From JAGNRR01 sp964612525 (GTDB lineage: Bacteria; Bacteroidota; Bacteroidia; Chitinophagales; Chitinophagaceae): a DNA stretch of 33,011 nt. The first letter of the stretch is position 1. Each line of letters opens with the position of its first letter. Shown here piece by piece: positions 15,568-24,413 of the stretch. The DNA is taken from positions 1 to 33,011 of the forward strand of contig CAZTCQ010000019.1 of assembly GCA_964612525.1 (NCBI GenBank), written 5' to 3'. The notes under the pieces are model-generated. The model searched no databases, had not been told where the DNA came from, and was given only the letters and a program-made list of their open reading frames with translations. Made by a program: the position numbers and the translations under genes.

Positions 15568-17154
15568 ATGAAAAAGCTCCTATTTATTTTTATGCTGTGC
15601 AGCCCTCTAATTAGCAGTGCTCAAAACTGGAAAAGCGTCCGCATGAATGATACAACTTATTACACTATTCCCGCAGCAGACGATTATCTCCGTGTGATTT
15701 GGATTGACTCGGCTAAGTCCATCGGAGCAGATTCCATTTACTATTTTTATCCTAGTATTCGCTTAGGAAATACCACCACCAATTGCTTGGATACATTAGG
15801 GCCGACTTGGCTAGGAAAGAATTTTATTAAAAAATCGAATGGTGATGAACTCTTTTTTAATCGTTGGTTGGATACCATAGTTATGAAACCCAATACCTTG
15901 TTAAACAATTCTTGGTTGCTTCATACCGATACAGCCAACAATACCTATTGGGCAACGGTATCAGCCCTGGATACTATGACAATCGACAACCAATTGGATA
16001 GTATTAAAGAAGTTACGATTGAAGTTTATAATGGTTCTACCCCCTTGACTTCCCATATTCATAATAATAGGAAAATGATTCTCAGTAAAAATCATGGTAT
16101 GATAGAATGCTTGGAGTGGTATGGGTTTCCGTTTATTAATAGTACAATACCCAGTTCAGTGAATGATAATCCTTTTTTGATGACTGCTGAAGTCCATGAA
16201 CGCTTTCCTCAACATTTAGTCCCTCTTACTTTACAACCAGATTACAATTTAATTTATCAAGTAGGTAATGAATGGCAATTTAAAACCACAGGATCTGTGA
16301 CATTAATTTCAACCACTTCCTATATTGGTACATACAGAATTGACGCCACAGAAAGTTTCGAAATCGTTTCAACTTCTTCGCTGGCTAATGGCAATATTGC
16401 GGTAACGTACAACTATTGTAATTATAGAAATATAAAAGGCGAGAAGGCGAACGGCTCTGGTAATCCACCAACGTATTACGACACAACAACTAAAAGTGTT
16501 TTCCTTCTTTCCGATACCGTAACCACTCTTTCAAATTTTCCTCAGTTCAAAAAAGAATATCAACCAGAAAGAAAAAATGTACCTTTTAATATCCCCTTCA
16601 TAGGCACTCAGCTAAACGAATATTCCCTCAGTATCGATAGTGTTACTCCTTCTGGAATTCGCTTCTCAAAAAACAAGAGCGCGCTATGCTATAATTCCGT
16701 CAACTCATGCTACAATCTAAATAATGGCCAATGTTATTTTGGTAGTGAAACAAATAAATACTTCCACCCCTTTGGTCAATCATCTTACTATTTAAGTCGA
16801 TACAATGGCAATGTGGGTATAACCGATATAGATACCACACGAAAATTAACCTATTACAAGTTTGGTAATTTCACCGATGGAAAGAAAGTAAATTGTCTTG
16901 CTCTATATACTCAAGATTTTGAAAAAGAGAAATTTAAGGTTTACCCTAACCCAGCTTCTAGCACTATTCATATGAAAGACCTCTTCGATACAAAAATTCA
17001 AAGCCTTACATTATTTTCGTTAGACGGCAAACAAGTATCAAAGGCTAAGAATAAAAACGAATTAGCCATTCAAGAAATTTCTAATGGACTCTATATTTTA
17101 ATAGCCGAAACCAATAAAGGAACCATCAGAAAGAAAATAGTGATCCAACACTAA
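15568..17154 (+). CDS. secreted protein with T9SS C-terminal sorting domain
   Basis: 528 residues. Signal peptide MKKLLFIFMLCSPLISSAQ. A large beta-rich central region of unknown function, with many Asn/Thr/Ser and no catalytic motif I recognise. The C-terminal ~75 residues form a type A T9SS sorting domain: FKVYPNPASSTIHM, then LTLFSLDGKQV and the final GLYILIAETNKGTIRKKIVI. Such cargo crosses the outer membrane through the type IX secretion system and is then released or attached to the cell surface. The gene ends directly against the convergent CxxC protein gene at 17155 without any gap. Probably a surface or extracellular structural or binding protein; the exact role is unknown. Confidence 0.88.
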   Translation: MKKLLFIFMLCSPLISSAQNWKSVRMNDTTYYTIPAADDYLRVIWIDSAKSIGADSIYYFYPSIRLGNTTTNCLDTLGPTWLGKNFIKKSNGDELFFNRWLDTIVMKPNTLLNNSWLLHTDTANNTYWATVSALDTMTIDNQLDSIKEVTIEVYNGSTPLTSHIHNNRKMILSKNHGMIECLEWYGFPFINSTIPSSVNDNPFLMTAEVHERFPQHLVPLTLQPDYNLIYQVGNEWQFKTTGSVTLISTTSYIGTYRIDATESFEIVSTSSLANGNIAVTYNYCNYRNIKGEKANGSGNPPTYYDTTTKSVFLLSDTVTTLSNFPQFKKEYQPERKNVPFNIPFIGTQLNEYSLSIDSVTPSGIRFSKNKSALCYNSVNSCYNLNNGQCYFGSETNKYFHPFGQSSYYLSRYNGNVGITDIDTTRKLTYYKFGNFTDGKKVNCLALYTQDFEKEKFKVYPNPASSTIHMKDLFDTKIQSLTLFSLDGKQVSKAKNKNELAIQEISNGLYILIAETNKGTIRKKIVIQH

Positions 17155-17367
17155 TTATGCAAACTCGTGCTTATTTTTTCTGTACCACAGAAAAGCGAGT
17201 GTCAATAAAATAGCTAGAGGGGTAAAGGCCAAAAAAATAATCCCATTGTTTAATCCTTCTGCAGCCTCGTCGCCTAATCCAGCTGCCGTCTTCGTGCACA
17301 TGGCACATTGCGCCCAAGCAGAAAACTGGATAAAAAAGGTGCAAAATAGAAGAAGGTATTTTTTCAC
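17155..17367 (-). CDS. small membrane protein with exported CxxC motif
   Basis: 70 residues from a GTG at 17367. The frame is open to a GTG at 17397, but a -7 box TATTTTTG (17380-17373) lies between the two GTGs, 5 nt before the start chosen here. This start also yields a standard signal peptide, MKKYLLLFCTFFIQFSAWA, with predicted cleavage just before QCAMC. The mature protein therefore begins with a CxxC pair on the periplasmic side, then a short Ala/Gly/Glu segment (TKTAAGLGDEAAEGLNNG). One transmembrane helix (IIFLAFTPLAILLTLAFLWY) and a basic tail RKNKHEFA follow. The family appears common in Bacteroidota but I know of no assigned function; redox or metal binding is a guess from CxxC. 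Confidence 0.75.
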   Translation of the reverse strand: MKKYLLLFCTFFIQFSAWAQCAMCTKTAAGLGDEAAEGLNNGIIFLAFTPLAILLTLAFLWYRKNKHEFA

Positions 17368-17372
17368 AAGGA

Positions 17373-17380
17373 CAAAAATA
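17373..17380 (-). promoter_or_regulatory. -7 box TATTTTTG of the CxxC protein gene
   Basis: Perfect TAnnTTTG on the minus strand, 5 nt before the GTG at 17367. Confidence 0.55.
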
Positions 17381-17484
17381 GGCCTTAAAGAGTTCACTTC
17401 CTTAGAAAGGAAATATGAATTGAAAAATAATTTCTTTTAACAGAATTAGCCAGTCTTCAAAATTAGATAGCGGTCCTTTTTTCT

Positions 17485-17492
17485 TAAATTTG
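17485..17492 (+). promoter_or_regulatory. -7 box TAAATTTG of the SNF2-like gene
   Basis: Perfect TAnnTTTG, 19 nt before the ATG at 17512. No exact TTG element was found 17-23 nt upstream. Confidence 0.5.
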
Positions 17493-17511
17493 TGAGTTAC
17501 CGTTTAGCACT

Positions 17512-20500
17512 ATGTCATTACCACATATTACCAAGTATATATACAAAACAGGAAGCGAAGAAGCCATTATTCGTGGCAAGAAAATCTTCTTAACTGAGGG
17601 CGTTCGACTGATTCATAATGATGATGTCGTACAGAAATTGACCTTCCGAGTTCGCAACGATATTTATAAAAACTACTTCAACGTTACCATTAGTCAATAC
17701 ACGGATGAGGAACGAATGGAGGTAGAATGTAAGTGCCCCTATAACATGGGTGACGTTTGTCGTCATGAAGCCGCAGCGCTATATTTTTTGAATGAGTTAA
17801 TCATTACTAATTCGTTAGACAGCAAGGACAATTCTTTTGATCAAAAGAATACCGTAATCAAAATGCGGAATTTAGAATTGAAATTATTTCGCTTGTATAC
17901 CTCCGACGAAAACTTTACGGAGGCGGGCAATATTGCCAAGTTAAACAAGGCAAAAATTTTTACGGCTGCTAATGAATATATAGAAGCGGACCTGCCTTAC
18001 AAAGGCGAGACCTTTGAACTAAAGTTAAAACGCAATGACAACGGCACCATTAATACCTCGTGCACCTGCGAAGAAAAACACTACCCACTTTGTGTGCACA
18101 AGACGGCTTTGTTTTTGCAATTGCTAAACAACTATGGCACCAACTATTTCGACACCATTCGAAACTGGGACAAACAAAAAAATCTTTTACTCGGTTTATA
18201 TGGTTACTCTTTAGAAGATGACCTCACGGATAAGTTTGAATTCTATTATAAAGAAGGCAAACCATTTTTAAAAGTGTTGGACAAAACGATTAAAAAAGTA
18301 AATCAAACAGAACGTGTTGTTCCCGACCATCTAAAAAAGCCAGAAGAAAAAATTGCTTCTCCTTCTGATTATACAAAATCGGTGGGAGTAGTCATTGATT
18401 TGAACGTAGATCATTTTCCTAACTTTAAACTTGAAGCCATAGAAGGCAAAAAAGTAATTGCTGACAATACCTTCACTTCAAAAGTGAGCGTATTGGACAC
18501 TAGCAAGTATATTAATTTAAACCCGTACGCACCCGATGACCGAGCGGTTGTAAACGCTACCAAAAAACTACAGGCGGCAGAAATCAATAAATTTATCAGC
18601 AAAAATTCTCCCTTCGGTGATTTATGGGAAAGCCTCACTACTGATGAAGATTGGACCGAGGAGAATAAAAAATTATTTTATGAATACGCTTTACCACGAT
18701 TGCATAAATTATTTGGATTGATTGGTGACCAGGTCCCCCTATTTATTTTACCCAAAGGAAAAGCCTTGAAGATTGCGAACCTATCTAAAATAAATATCTC
18801 TTTTGCCGATATTGAAATGAAATATATTTTGAAAGGCAAAGTGCCAAAAACAAAATTGTCTATTCATTACGGAATCGGGCGAAATCATTTTAAACAGGAA
18901 GAAAATCTATACCCTGGTTTTTCATTCTTCCTGACCGAAGATTTAATCTTCTTACCAAAGAAAGGTTTGGATGCTAATTGTAGCGATCGTTTGTATAATA
19001 ATTTTCCTGCCAAAAAAAGCGAATGGGATCCTTATATGGAAAATGTAGTATTACCGTACAGTCGAACCAAAAATATTGAACTAGATAAAAGCCTGGTAAA
19101 AACCGCCGCTGTCGTAGCGCCCAAACAAGGCTTGTTGCTCAATGAGCGCGGGAATATGTTTATTCTGAAGCCGATTTTTTTATATGGTCAAAGTGAGCTT
19201 GATTTCAGCGATGAAAAACAGTTTCCGAGTATTGAAGGCGGACAAATTGTTATGATTCAGCGAGATAAAGATGCAGAGAAAGGGTTCATGGATCAGATAG
19301 AGGCACTCCACCAAAAAATGAAGAAAAACTCTCATGGGAATGCTTTTGTCTTAGAATCGAAATATGCACTTAGTGAAAATTGGATGTATATGTTTTTCCA
19401 AAAAATGAAGCAAAGTAAAATTCAGTTATTTGGTTATGACAATTTAAAGCAATTTAAGTTTAAGAAAATTAAGCCCAAAACTCATTTGAGTGTCACCTCC
19501 AATATTGATTGGTTTGACACTGAAGTAGAATTAGATTTTGCGGGTGAACAAGCGGATCTAAAGGAAATTCAAAAGTCAATCCGAACTAAACAGAATTTTG
19601 TAAAACTAAAAGACGGTACTTTAGGCTTGCTTCCCGAAGAATGGTTGAAAAAATATTCTCTTCTGTTTAAGATGGCAGATATCAAGGAGAACAAGCTAAA
19701 AGTGAGCAAAGTAAATTTTCATATTATTGATGAACTCTATGACAATATCGATCAGGAGGACGTGAAGTTAGAATTGGATGAAAAGAAAAAAATGTTGCTT
19801 CGTGTAGATGTTCCCAAAGAAGGAGAAATTATTGTTCCTGAAGATGTGAAGGCTGACCTTCGACCCTATCAAAAATCAGGGTTCCGTTGGCTTAATTATT
19901 TGCAGGAAGTGAACTGGGGCGGCCTGCTAGCTGATGATATGGGACTCGGTAAAACGATTCAATCTTTAACTATTTTACAAGATTATAAAAATGAAAATGA
20001 AGTTTTAAAAGCGATTATTGTTTGTCCTACCACACTATTGTACAACTGGAAAGAGGAGATAGAAAAATTCACGCCTACCCTCACGTATTATATCCATCAC
20101 GGCTCAAGCAGAACGGCTAAGTTTGAAGTAATTGATTCTCATGACATTATTATTACCACTTATGGAACGTTGAGAAGTGACATTGCGTTTTTAAATAAAA
20201 ATGAGTTTGATTATATCATTTTGGATGAGAGCCAAGCTATTAAAAACCCTACCTCAAAAACAGCCAAAGCGGCCATGATTTTGCAAGGGAAAAATAGAAT
20301 TGCATTAAGCGGTACGCCCATGCAGAATAACACTTTTGATATTTATAGTCAGATGCATTTCTTGAATCCTGGTATGCTAGGAAGTAAAGAGTTTTTTAAA
20401 GAACAATTTGCAGTGCCAATTGATAAGTATCAAGAAGTCGAAGCTAAATCTCATCTTAAAAAATTAATCTTCCCATTTTTACTTCGTCGTACGAAAGAAC

Positions 20501-21246
20501 AAGTAGCCAAAGACCTTCCCAAGAAAACAGAAATTACGCTTACTTGCGAAATGGGCAAAGAGCAGAAAAAAATATACGAACAATACAGAAACTTGTATCG
20601 TTCCAAAATTTTAGGTGAATTGGATACCAAAGGATTAAATAAATCTCAATTCTCAATTTTGCAAGGTCTTATGAGATTGCGTCAAATCTGCGATAGTCCT
20701 TCTATCATTAAAGGAGCCGAGACTACCGAAGCGCACAGCATAAAACTGGATGAATTGAGTTCTCAGCTACACTCAGTTGTTGGAGAACATAAAGTACTCA
20801 TTTTTTCTCAATTTTTAGGAATGCTATCTTTAATCAGAGAAAAACTGACTGCCGAAGGAATTAAGTTTGAATATTTTGACGGAAGTTCTACCACTACGCA
20901 ACGACAAGCTGCTATTAAAAATTTCCAAGAAGATGAATCGACTCGAGTATTTTTAATCTCATTAAAAGCCGGTGGTATGGGTCTGAATTTAACCGCCGCA
21001 GACTATGTTTATCTTATGGACCCATGGTGGAATCCGGCGGTGGAGCAACAAGCCATTGATAGAACGCACCGTATCGGTCAAACACAAAACATTTTTGCGT
21101 ACCGATTTATTTGCAAGGACACGGTAGAGGAAAAAATCATGAAATTAAAAGCTAAGAAAAACTCTTTGGTAAAAGATATTATTAGTGATGATTCCAAATT
21201 CGTGAAAAATCTCAGCAAGGAAGATATTGAGTATTTGTTTACGTAG
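17512..21246 (+). CDS. SNF2/RapA-type DNA translocase with two SWIM zinc fingers
   Basis: 1244 residues. N-terminal SWIM zinc finger C73-x-C75-x7-C83-x-H85 (ECKCPYNMGDVCRHEA) and a second with the same spacing, C184-x-C186-x7-C194-x-H196 (SCTCEEKHYPLCVHK). A long middle region follows without a recognised fold. The C-terminal SNF2 ATPase (about 785-1244) has motif I LADDMGLGKTIQ (809-815), motif II DESQ (905-908, in place of DEAH), motif III ALSGTPMQNN, and motifs V-VI LKAGGMGLNLTAADYVYLMDPWWNPAVEQQAIDRTHRIGQT. SNF2 proteins are ATP-driven double-stranded DNA translocases that remodel protein-DNA complexes; bacterial RapA recycles RNA polymerase. SWIM domains bind DNA or protein. It has no partner methylase or nuclease nearby, so it looks like a housekeeping remodeller and not part of a defence island. 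Confidence 0.93.
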   Translation: MSLPHITKYIYKTGSEEAIIRGKKIFLTEGVRLIHNDDVVQKLTFRVRNDIYKNYFNVTISQYTDEERMEVECKCPYNMGDVCRHEAAALYFLNELIITNSLDSKDNSFDQKNTVIKMRNLELKLFRLYTSDENFTEAGNIAKLNKAKIFTAANEYIEADLPYKGETFELKLKRNDNGTINTSCTCEEKHYPLCVHKTALFLQLLNNYGTNYFDTIRNWDKQKNLLLGLYGYSLEDDLTDKFEFYYKEGKPFLKVLDKTIKKVNQTERVVPDHLKKPEEKIASPSDYTKSVGVVIDLNVDHFPNFKLEAIEGKKVIADNTFTSKVSVLDTSKYINLNPYAPDDRAVVNATKKLQAAEINKFISKNSPFGDLWESLTTDEDWTEENKKLFYEYALPRLHKLFGLIGDQVPLFILPKGKALKIANLSKINISFADIEMKYILKGKVPKTKLSIHYGIGRNHFKQEENLYPGFSFFLTEDLIFLPKKGLDANCSDRLYNNFPAKKSEWDPYMENVVLPYSRTKNIELDKSLVKTAAVVAPKQGLLLNERGNMFILKPIFLYGQSELDFSDEKQFPSIEGGQIVMIQRDKDAEKGFMDQIEALHQKMKKNSHGNAFVLESKYALSENWMYMFFQKMKQSKIQLFGYDNLKQFKFKKIKPKTHLSVTSNIDWFDTEVELDFAGEQADLKEIQKSIRTKQNFVKLKDGTLGLLPEEWLKKYSLLFKMADIKENKLKVSKVNFHIIDELYDNIDQEDVKLELDEKKKMLLRVDVPKEGEIIVPEDVKADLRPYQKSGFRWLNYLQEVNWGGLLADDMGLGKTIQSLTILQDYKNENEVLKAIIVCPTTLLYNWKEEIEKFTPTLTYYIHHGSSRTAKFEVIDSHDIIITTYGTLRSDIAFLNKNEFDYIILDESQAIKNPTSKTAKAAMILQGKNRIALSGTPMQNNTFDIYSQMHFLNPGMLGSKEFFKEQFAVPIDKYQEVEAKSHLKKLIFPFLLRRTKEQVAKDLPKKTEITLTCEMGKEQKKIYEQYRNLYRSKILGELDTKGLNKSQFSILQGLMRLRQICDSPSIIKGAETTEAHSIKLDELSSQLHSVVGEHKVLIFSQFLGMLSLIREKLTAEGIKFEYFDGSSTTTQRQAAIKNFQEDESTRVFLISLKAGGMGLNLTAADYVYLMDPWWNPAVEQQAIDRTHRIGQTQNIFAYRFICKDTVEEKIMKLKAKKNSLVKDIISDDSKFVKNLSKEDIEYLFT

Positions 21247-21259
21247 TAAAGGTCTTACC

Positions 21260-21350
21260 AAAACCCGTCGGGTTTTAAACGGCCTGTTTCATTGAAATAA
21301 ATTAAAAACTTTTAAAACGCTAATTACATCGCAGAAACCCAACGGGTTTA
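21260..21350. repeat. two AAACCC-type palindromes between the SNF2 and epimerase genes
   Basis: AAAACCCGTCGGGTTTT at 21260-21276 (perfect arms of 8 around one base) and AAACCC-AAC-GGGTTT within 21335-21350. They are related to the pair at 1845-1891 but 59 nt apart. They fill most of the 117-nt gap after the SNF2 stop. No T-run follows, so they are more likely a dispersed repeat than terminators. Confidence 0.8.
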
Positions 21351-21363
21351 AAAGAACAGCAGG

Positions 21364-22424
21364 ATGAAAAATATTTTAATCACAGGGGCCACAGGATTAA
21401 TAGGAAGCAAATTAATTCCTGCATTGCAAGCGAAAGGATACAGCATTTCTATTCTTAGTAGAAGCAAGCAAGAAATTACTAATGTAAGTTGTCATGAATG
21501 GGAGATTGCAAAAGGCATTTTACCGCAAGAAGCCATTGATACGGCAGACGTAATCATCCACCTTGCCGGTGCCAATGTGGGCAGCGAAAAATGGACTACT
21601 GCGAGGAAAGAAGCCATTATTAAAAGCAGAGTAGATTCGGCTAAATTACTTTTGGAAGGNNNNNNNNNNNNNNNNNNNNNNNNNNNNNNNNNNNNNNNNN
21701 NNNNNNNNNNNNNNNNNNNNNNNNNNNNNNNNNNNNNNNNNNNNNNNNNNNNNNNNNNNGGAAAGAAGCCATTATTAAAAGCAGAGTAGATTCGGCTAAA
21801 TTACTTTTGGAAGGAATTAAAAAATCTAGCTCTCAGCCAGAAACATTTATTACAGCTTCTGCTGTAGGATACTATGGAATGCTGACTAGCGAAAAAATAT
21901 TTACAGAAAGTGACCCTGCTGCTGATGATTTTTTTGGCAAAGTAGGAGTAGCTTGGGAGGCCGTTCTTGAGAAGACAAAAGCCCTGAATATAAGATCTGT
22001 AGCTCTGCGCGTAGGCGTTGTCTTAGCAAAAGAGGATGGCGCTTTACCTAAAATGGCAATGCCTTTGAAATTTGGCTTTGGTACACCTATAGGGTCCGGC
22101 AAGCAATACATTCCTTGGATTCATATTGACGATATTGTTTCGATTTTTGTAAAGGCGGTTGAAGATAAAAACATCAAAGGCGCCTATAATGCTGCTGCGC
22201 CCGAACATGCCACAAATAAAGAATTTACAAAAACACTTTGTAGCGTAAAAAAACGTTTGTTCATTCCGATAGGCGCTCCAGCTTTTCTCTTAAAATTAAT
22301 TTTGGGAGAGATGGCCGGAATCGTTTTAGAAGGAAGTCGTGTGAGTTCTGATAAAATTAGTCAAGCGGGCTATGCATATCAATATCCAAAACTAGAAGCC
22401 GCCTTAGAAGATTTAGTAGGCTAA
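21364..22424 (+). CDS. TIGR01777-family NAD-dependent epimerase/dehydratase-like protein, split by an assembly gap
   Basis: N-terminal Rossmann motif ITGATGLIGSKLIPAL, HLAGANVGSEKWTTARKEAIIKSRV, then after the gap TASAVGYYG, ALRVGVVLAKEDGALPKM, GSGKQYIPWIHIDDI and YNAAAPEHATNKEF. These are the signatures of the TIGR01777 (YfcH/SDR39U1-like) extended short-chain dehydrogenases; their substrate is unknown. As given, 100 Ns interrupt the gene and the two halves are in different frames. The 55 bp on each side of the Ns are identical; removing the Ns and one copy (155 bp) gives an unbroken 301-residue protein, the normal family length, joined as LLLE-GIKKSS. So the break is an assembly artefact, not a pseudogene. 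The 3' end overlaps the convergent E1 gene by 12 bp. Confidence 0.9.
21605..21814. other. scaffold gap with identical 55-bp flanks
   Basis: 21660-21759 is exactly 100 N. Bases 21605-21659 are repeated exactly at 21760-21814. This is the signature of two contigs that overlap by one k-mer length but were joined with a fixed-size spacer. Confidence 0.95.
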
Positions 22425-24392
22425 AAGTGCTTGCACTTTTTCATCCAAATACTTTTTAGCTAGAAAATTATCTTCTAATTCCTTCGCAAAGGGAATTGGC
22501 GTATCCATGCTAGCACAACGCATTACGGGTGCATCCAAAAATTGAAAACAATTCTCCATAATCCAAGCAGAGATTTCACCACCCAATCCGCCGAATAAAT
22601 TATCCTCGTGCAAGATCAATACTTTATTTGTTTCTTGAACCACCTCTCGAATAGCGTCATAATCTAATGGTGACAGCGTACGTAAATCTAAAATCGTAAA
22701 AGAAAGCTCAGGATGTTGCTTTGCATATTCTTTAGCCCAATGCACTCCGGCACCATACGTTATAATAGAAAAGTCTTCGCCACTTTGAATTTTATTCGCC
22801 TTTCCTATTTCAATTAAATAGTCATCCGTTGGTACTTGACCATCTATACTTCGGTACAATGCTTTGTGCTCAAAAAATAATACTGGGTTAGGATCATCAA
22901 TTGAGGCTATCAATAAACCCTTGGCATCTTCGGGCGTGCTTGGATAAACTACTTTGAGTCCTGCGGTATGCGTAAACCAAGTTTCTGTACTTTGTGAATG
23001 ATAGGGTCCTGCCGCTACTCCAGCGCCAGTAGGCATGCGCACCACCACATCAACATTCTGTCCCCAACGGTAATGTAGCTTGGCAAAATTATTTATAATC
23101 TGTGTCATGCCACAACTCACAAAATCCGAGAATTGCATTTCTACCATAGTTTTAAACCCTTCTAAGGATAAACCAACGGCTGCTCCTAAAATAGCACTTT
23201 CACAGAGTGGTGTGTTACGAACACGCGCCTTACCAAATTCTTCTACAAAACCTTCTGTCGCCTTAAACACACCACCATACTCCGCAATATCCTGACCCAT
23301 CAGTACCAAGTTGTCATGCTTTTTCATTCCACTATGCAAAGCATCTTTAATGGCATGAATCATTTTCATTTCTTCTGTTGGCAATCCCTTTATGGAAGTT
23401 GATACACTTGTATGCTCAGCAAAAACTTCTTTAATTTCTAGAGCCCTGTCTACATCAAGCGGTGCACCATCTAATCCTTTTACTACATCCTTATTAATAG
23501 ACGCTATAAATTCATTGTGCAGCGATTCTATTTTTTCTTCAGTTAGAACGCCTTGTTCTTTTAGAAAATTTTCAAAGTTTTTAATCGGATCTTTTTTCTC
23601 CCAATAGTCAAATAAGTCTTGCGGTACATATTTTGTGCCACTTGCCTCCTCATGCCCGCGCATGCGAAATGTTTTACATTCTATCAGTATGGGCTTTTGT
23701 TCTTCGATACAATATTTTTTAGCCGCACCAATTTCATCCATTACTTCTAAGATATTATTCCCATCAATAATTTTACTTTCCATGCCGTAGCCTATACCTC
23801 GATCCGCTAAGTTTTCACATACATATTGTTCATTGGACGGTGTACTTAATCCGTAACCATTATTTTCTATTACAAAAATTACGGGTAGCCCCCAAACGGC
23901 TGCTACGTTCAGCGCTTCATGAAATTCTCCTTGACTGGTTCCCCCTTCACCCGTAAAAGCGAGCGCTACTTTCTTTTCTCCATTTAATTTTTTGGCCAGA
24001 GCTGCTCCTCCAGCCACTGAAAGTTGCGGACCCAAATGTGAAATCATTCCACAGATGTGATGCGTAGCACTACCAAAATGAAAGCTACGATCTCGTCCAT
24101 TAGTGAAACCTTCCTTCTTTCCTTGCCATTGCAAAAACAACTTTTCAAACGACACATCTCGCGTTGTAAAAACTCCAAGGTTGCGATGCATGGTCATCAT
24201 CCATTCATCCCTATCTAATGCCAGAGTAGTTCCAACCGCAATGGCTTCTTGACCAATCCCGCTAAACCATTTGCTCACCCTTCCTTGACGAAGCAGTTTC
24301 AGCATCTTCTCCTCTATATATCTTGGATATACTAGCCGATTATAAATCTCAAACAATTCTTCGTCGGAACGGTTTCCTCTTTGGAATTTCAT
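22413..24392 (-). CDS. 2-oxoacid dehydrogenase E1, fused alpha and beta subunits
   Basis: 659 residues from the ATG at 24392. An in-frame TTG at 24413 lies upstream of the -7-like box. The N-terminal half (about 5-320) is E1 alpha: WFSGIGQEAIAVG, HRNLGVF, and the thiamine diphosphate motif GEGGTS...ENNGYG (148-153 to 177-178, with Glu in place of the usual Asp of GDG). The C-terminal half (about 345-659) is E1 beta: LMGQDIAEYGGVFKATEG, TPLCESAILGAAVGLSLEG, MPTGAGVAAGPYHSQSTETWF and VLILHEDNLFGGLGGEISAWI. It decarboxylates a branched-chain 2-oxoacid or pyruvate and passes the acyl group to lipoyl-E2. The single-chain alpha/beta form is common in Bacteroidota. E2 and E3 are not in the window, so the substrate stays open; a branched-chain role is the usual annotation. 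Confidence 0.92.
   Translation of the reverse strand: MKFQRGNRSDEELFEIYNRLVYPRYIEEKMLKLLRQGRVSKWFSGIGQEAIAVGTTLALDRDEWMMTMHRNLGVFTTRDVSFEKLFLQWQGKKEGFTNGRDRSFHFGSATHHICGMISHLGPQLSVAGGAALAKKLNGEKKVALAFTGEGGTSQGEFHEALNVAAVWGLPVIFVIENNGYGLSTPSNEQYVCENLADRGIGYGMESKIIDGNNILEVMDEIGAAKKYCIEEQKPILIECKTFRMRGHEEASGTKYVPQDLFDYWEKKDPIKNFENFLKEQGVLTEEKIESLHNEFIASINKDVVKGLDGAPLDVDRALEIKEVFAEHTSVSTSIKGLPTEEMKMIHAIKDALHSGMKKHDNLVLMGQDIAEYGGVFKATEGFVEEFGKARVRNTPLCESAILGAAVGLSLEGFKTMVEMQFSDFVSCGMTQIINNFAKLHYRWGQNVDVVVRMPTGAGVAAGPYHSQSTETWFTHTAGLKVVYPSTPEDAKGLLIASIDDPNPVLFFEHKALYRSIDGQVPTDDYLIEIGKANKIQSGEDFSIITYGAGVHWAKEYAKQHPELSFTILDLRTLSPLDYDAIREVVQETNKVLILHEDNLFGGLGGEISAWIMENCFQFLDAPVMRCASMDTPIPFAKELEDNFLAKKYLDEKVQALLAY
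22423..22441. terminator. bidirectional terminator at the epimerase/E1 convergence
   Basis: AAAAGTGC (22423-22430) and GCACTTTT (22433-22440) form a hairpin with A-run and T-run flanks. It overlaps the epimerase stop codon and the last codons of the E1 gene, so it can act for both strands. Confidence 0.65.
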
Positions 24393-24399
24393 GTGAATG

Positions 24400-24407
24400 T
24401 AAATGTA
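24400..24407 (-). promoter_or_regulatory. -7-like box TACATTTA of the E1 gene
   Basis: TAnnTTTG with final A on the minus strand, 7 nt before the ATG at 24392. Confidence 0.45.
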
Positions 24408-24413
24408 GTCCAA

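Noticed and set aside
17176..17194. Terminator hairpin near the 17154/17155 convergence
   Set aside because: The TTTTCTGT/ACAGAAAA stem is weak and neither strand shows a proper T-run after it.
17512..21246. Defence-island helicase (restriction or DISARM/Zorya-like)
   Set aside because: No methylase, nuclease or other defence genes flank it; the neighbours are metabolic and envelope genes.
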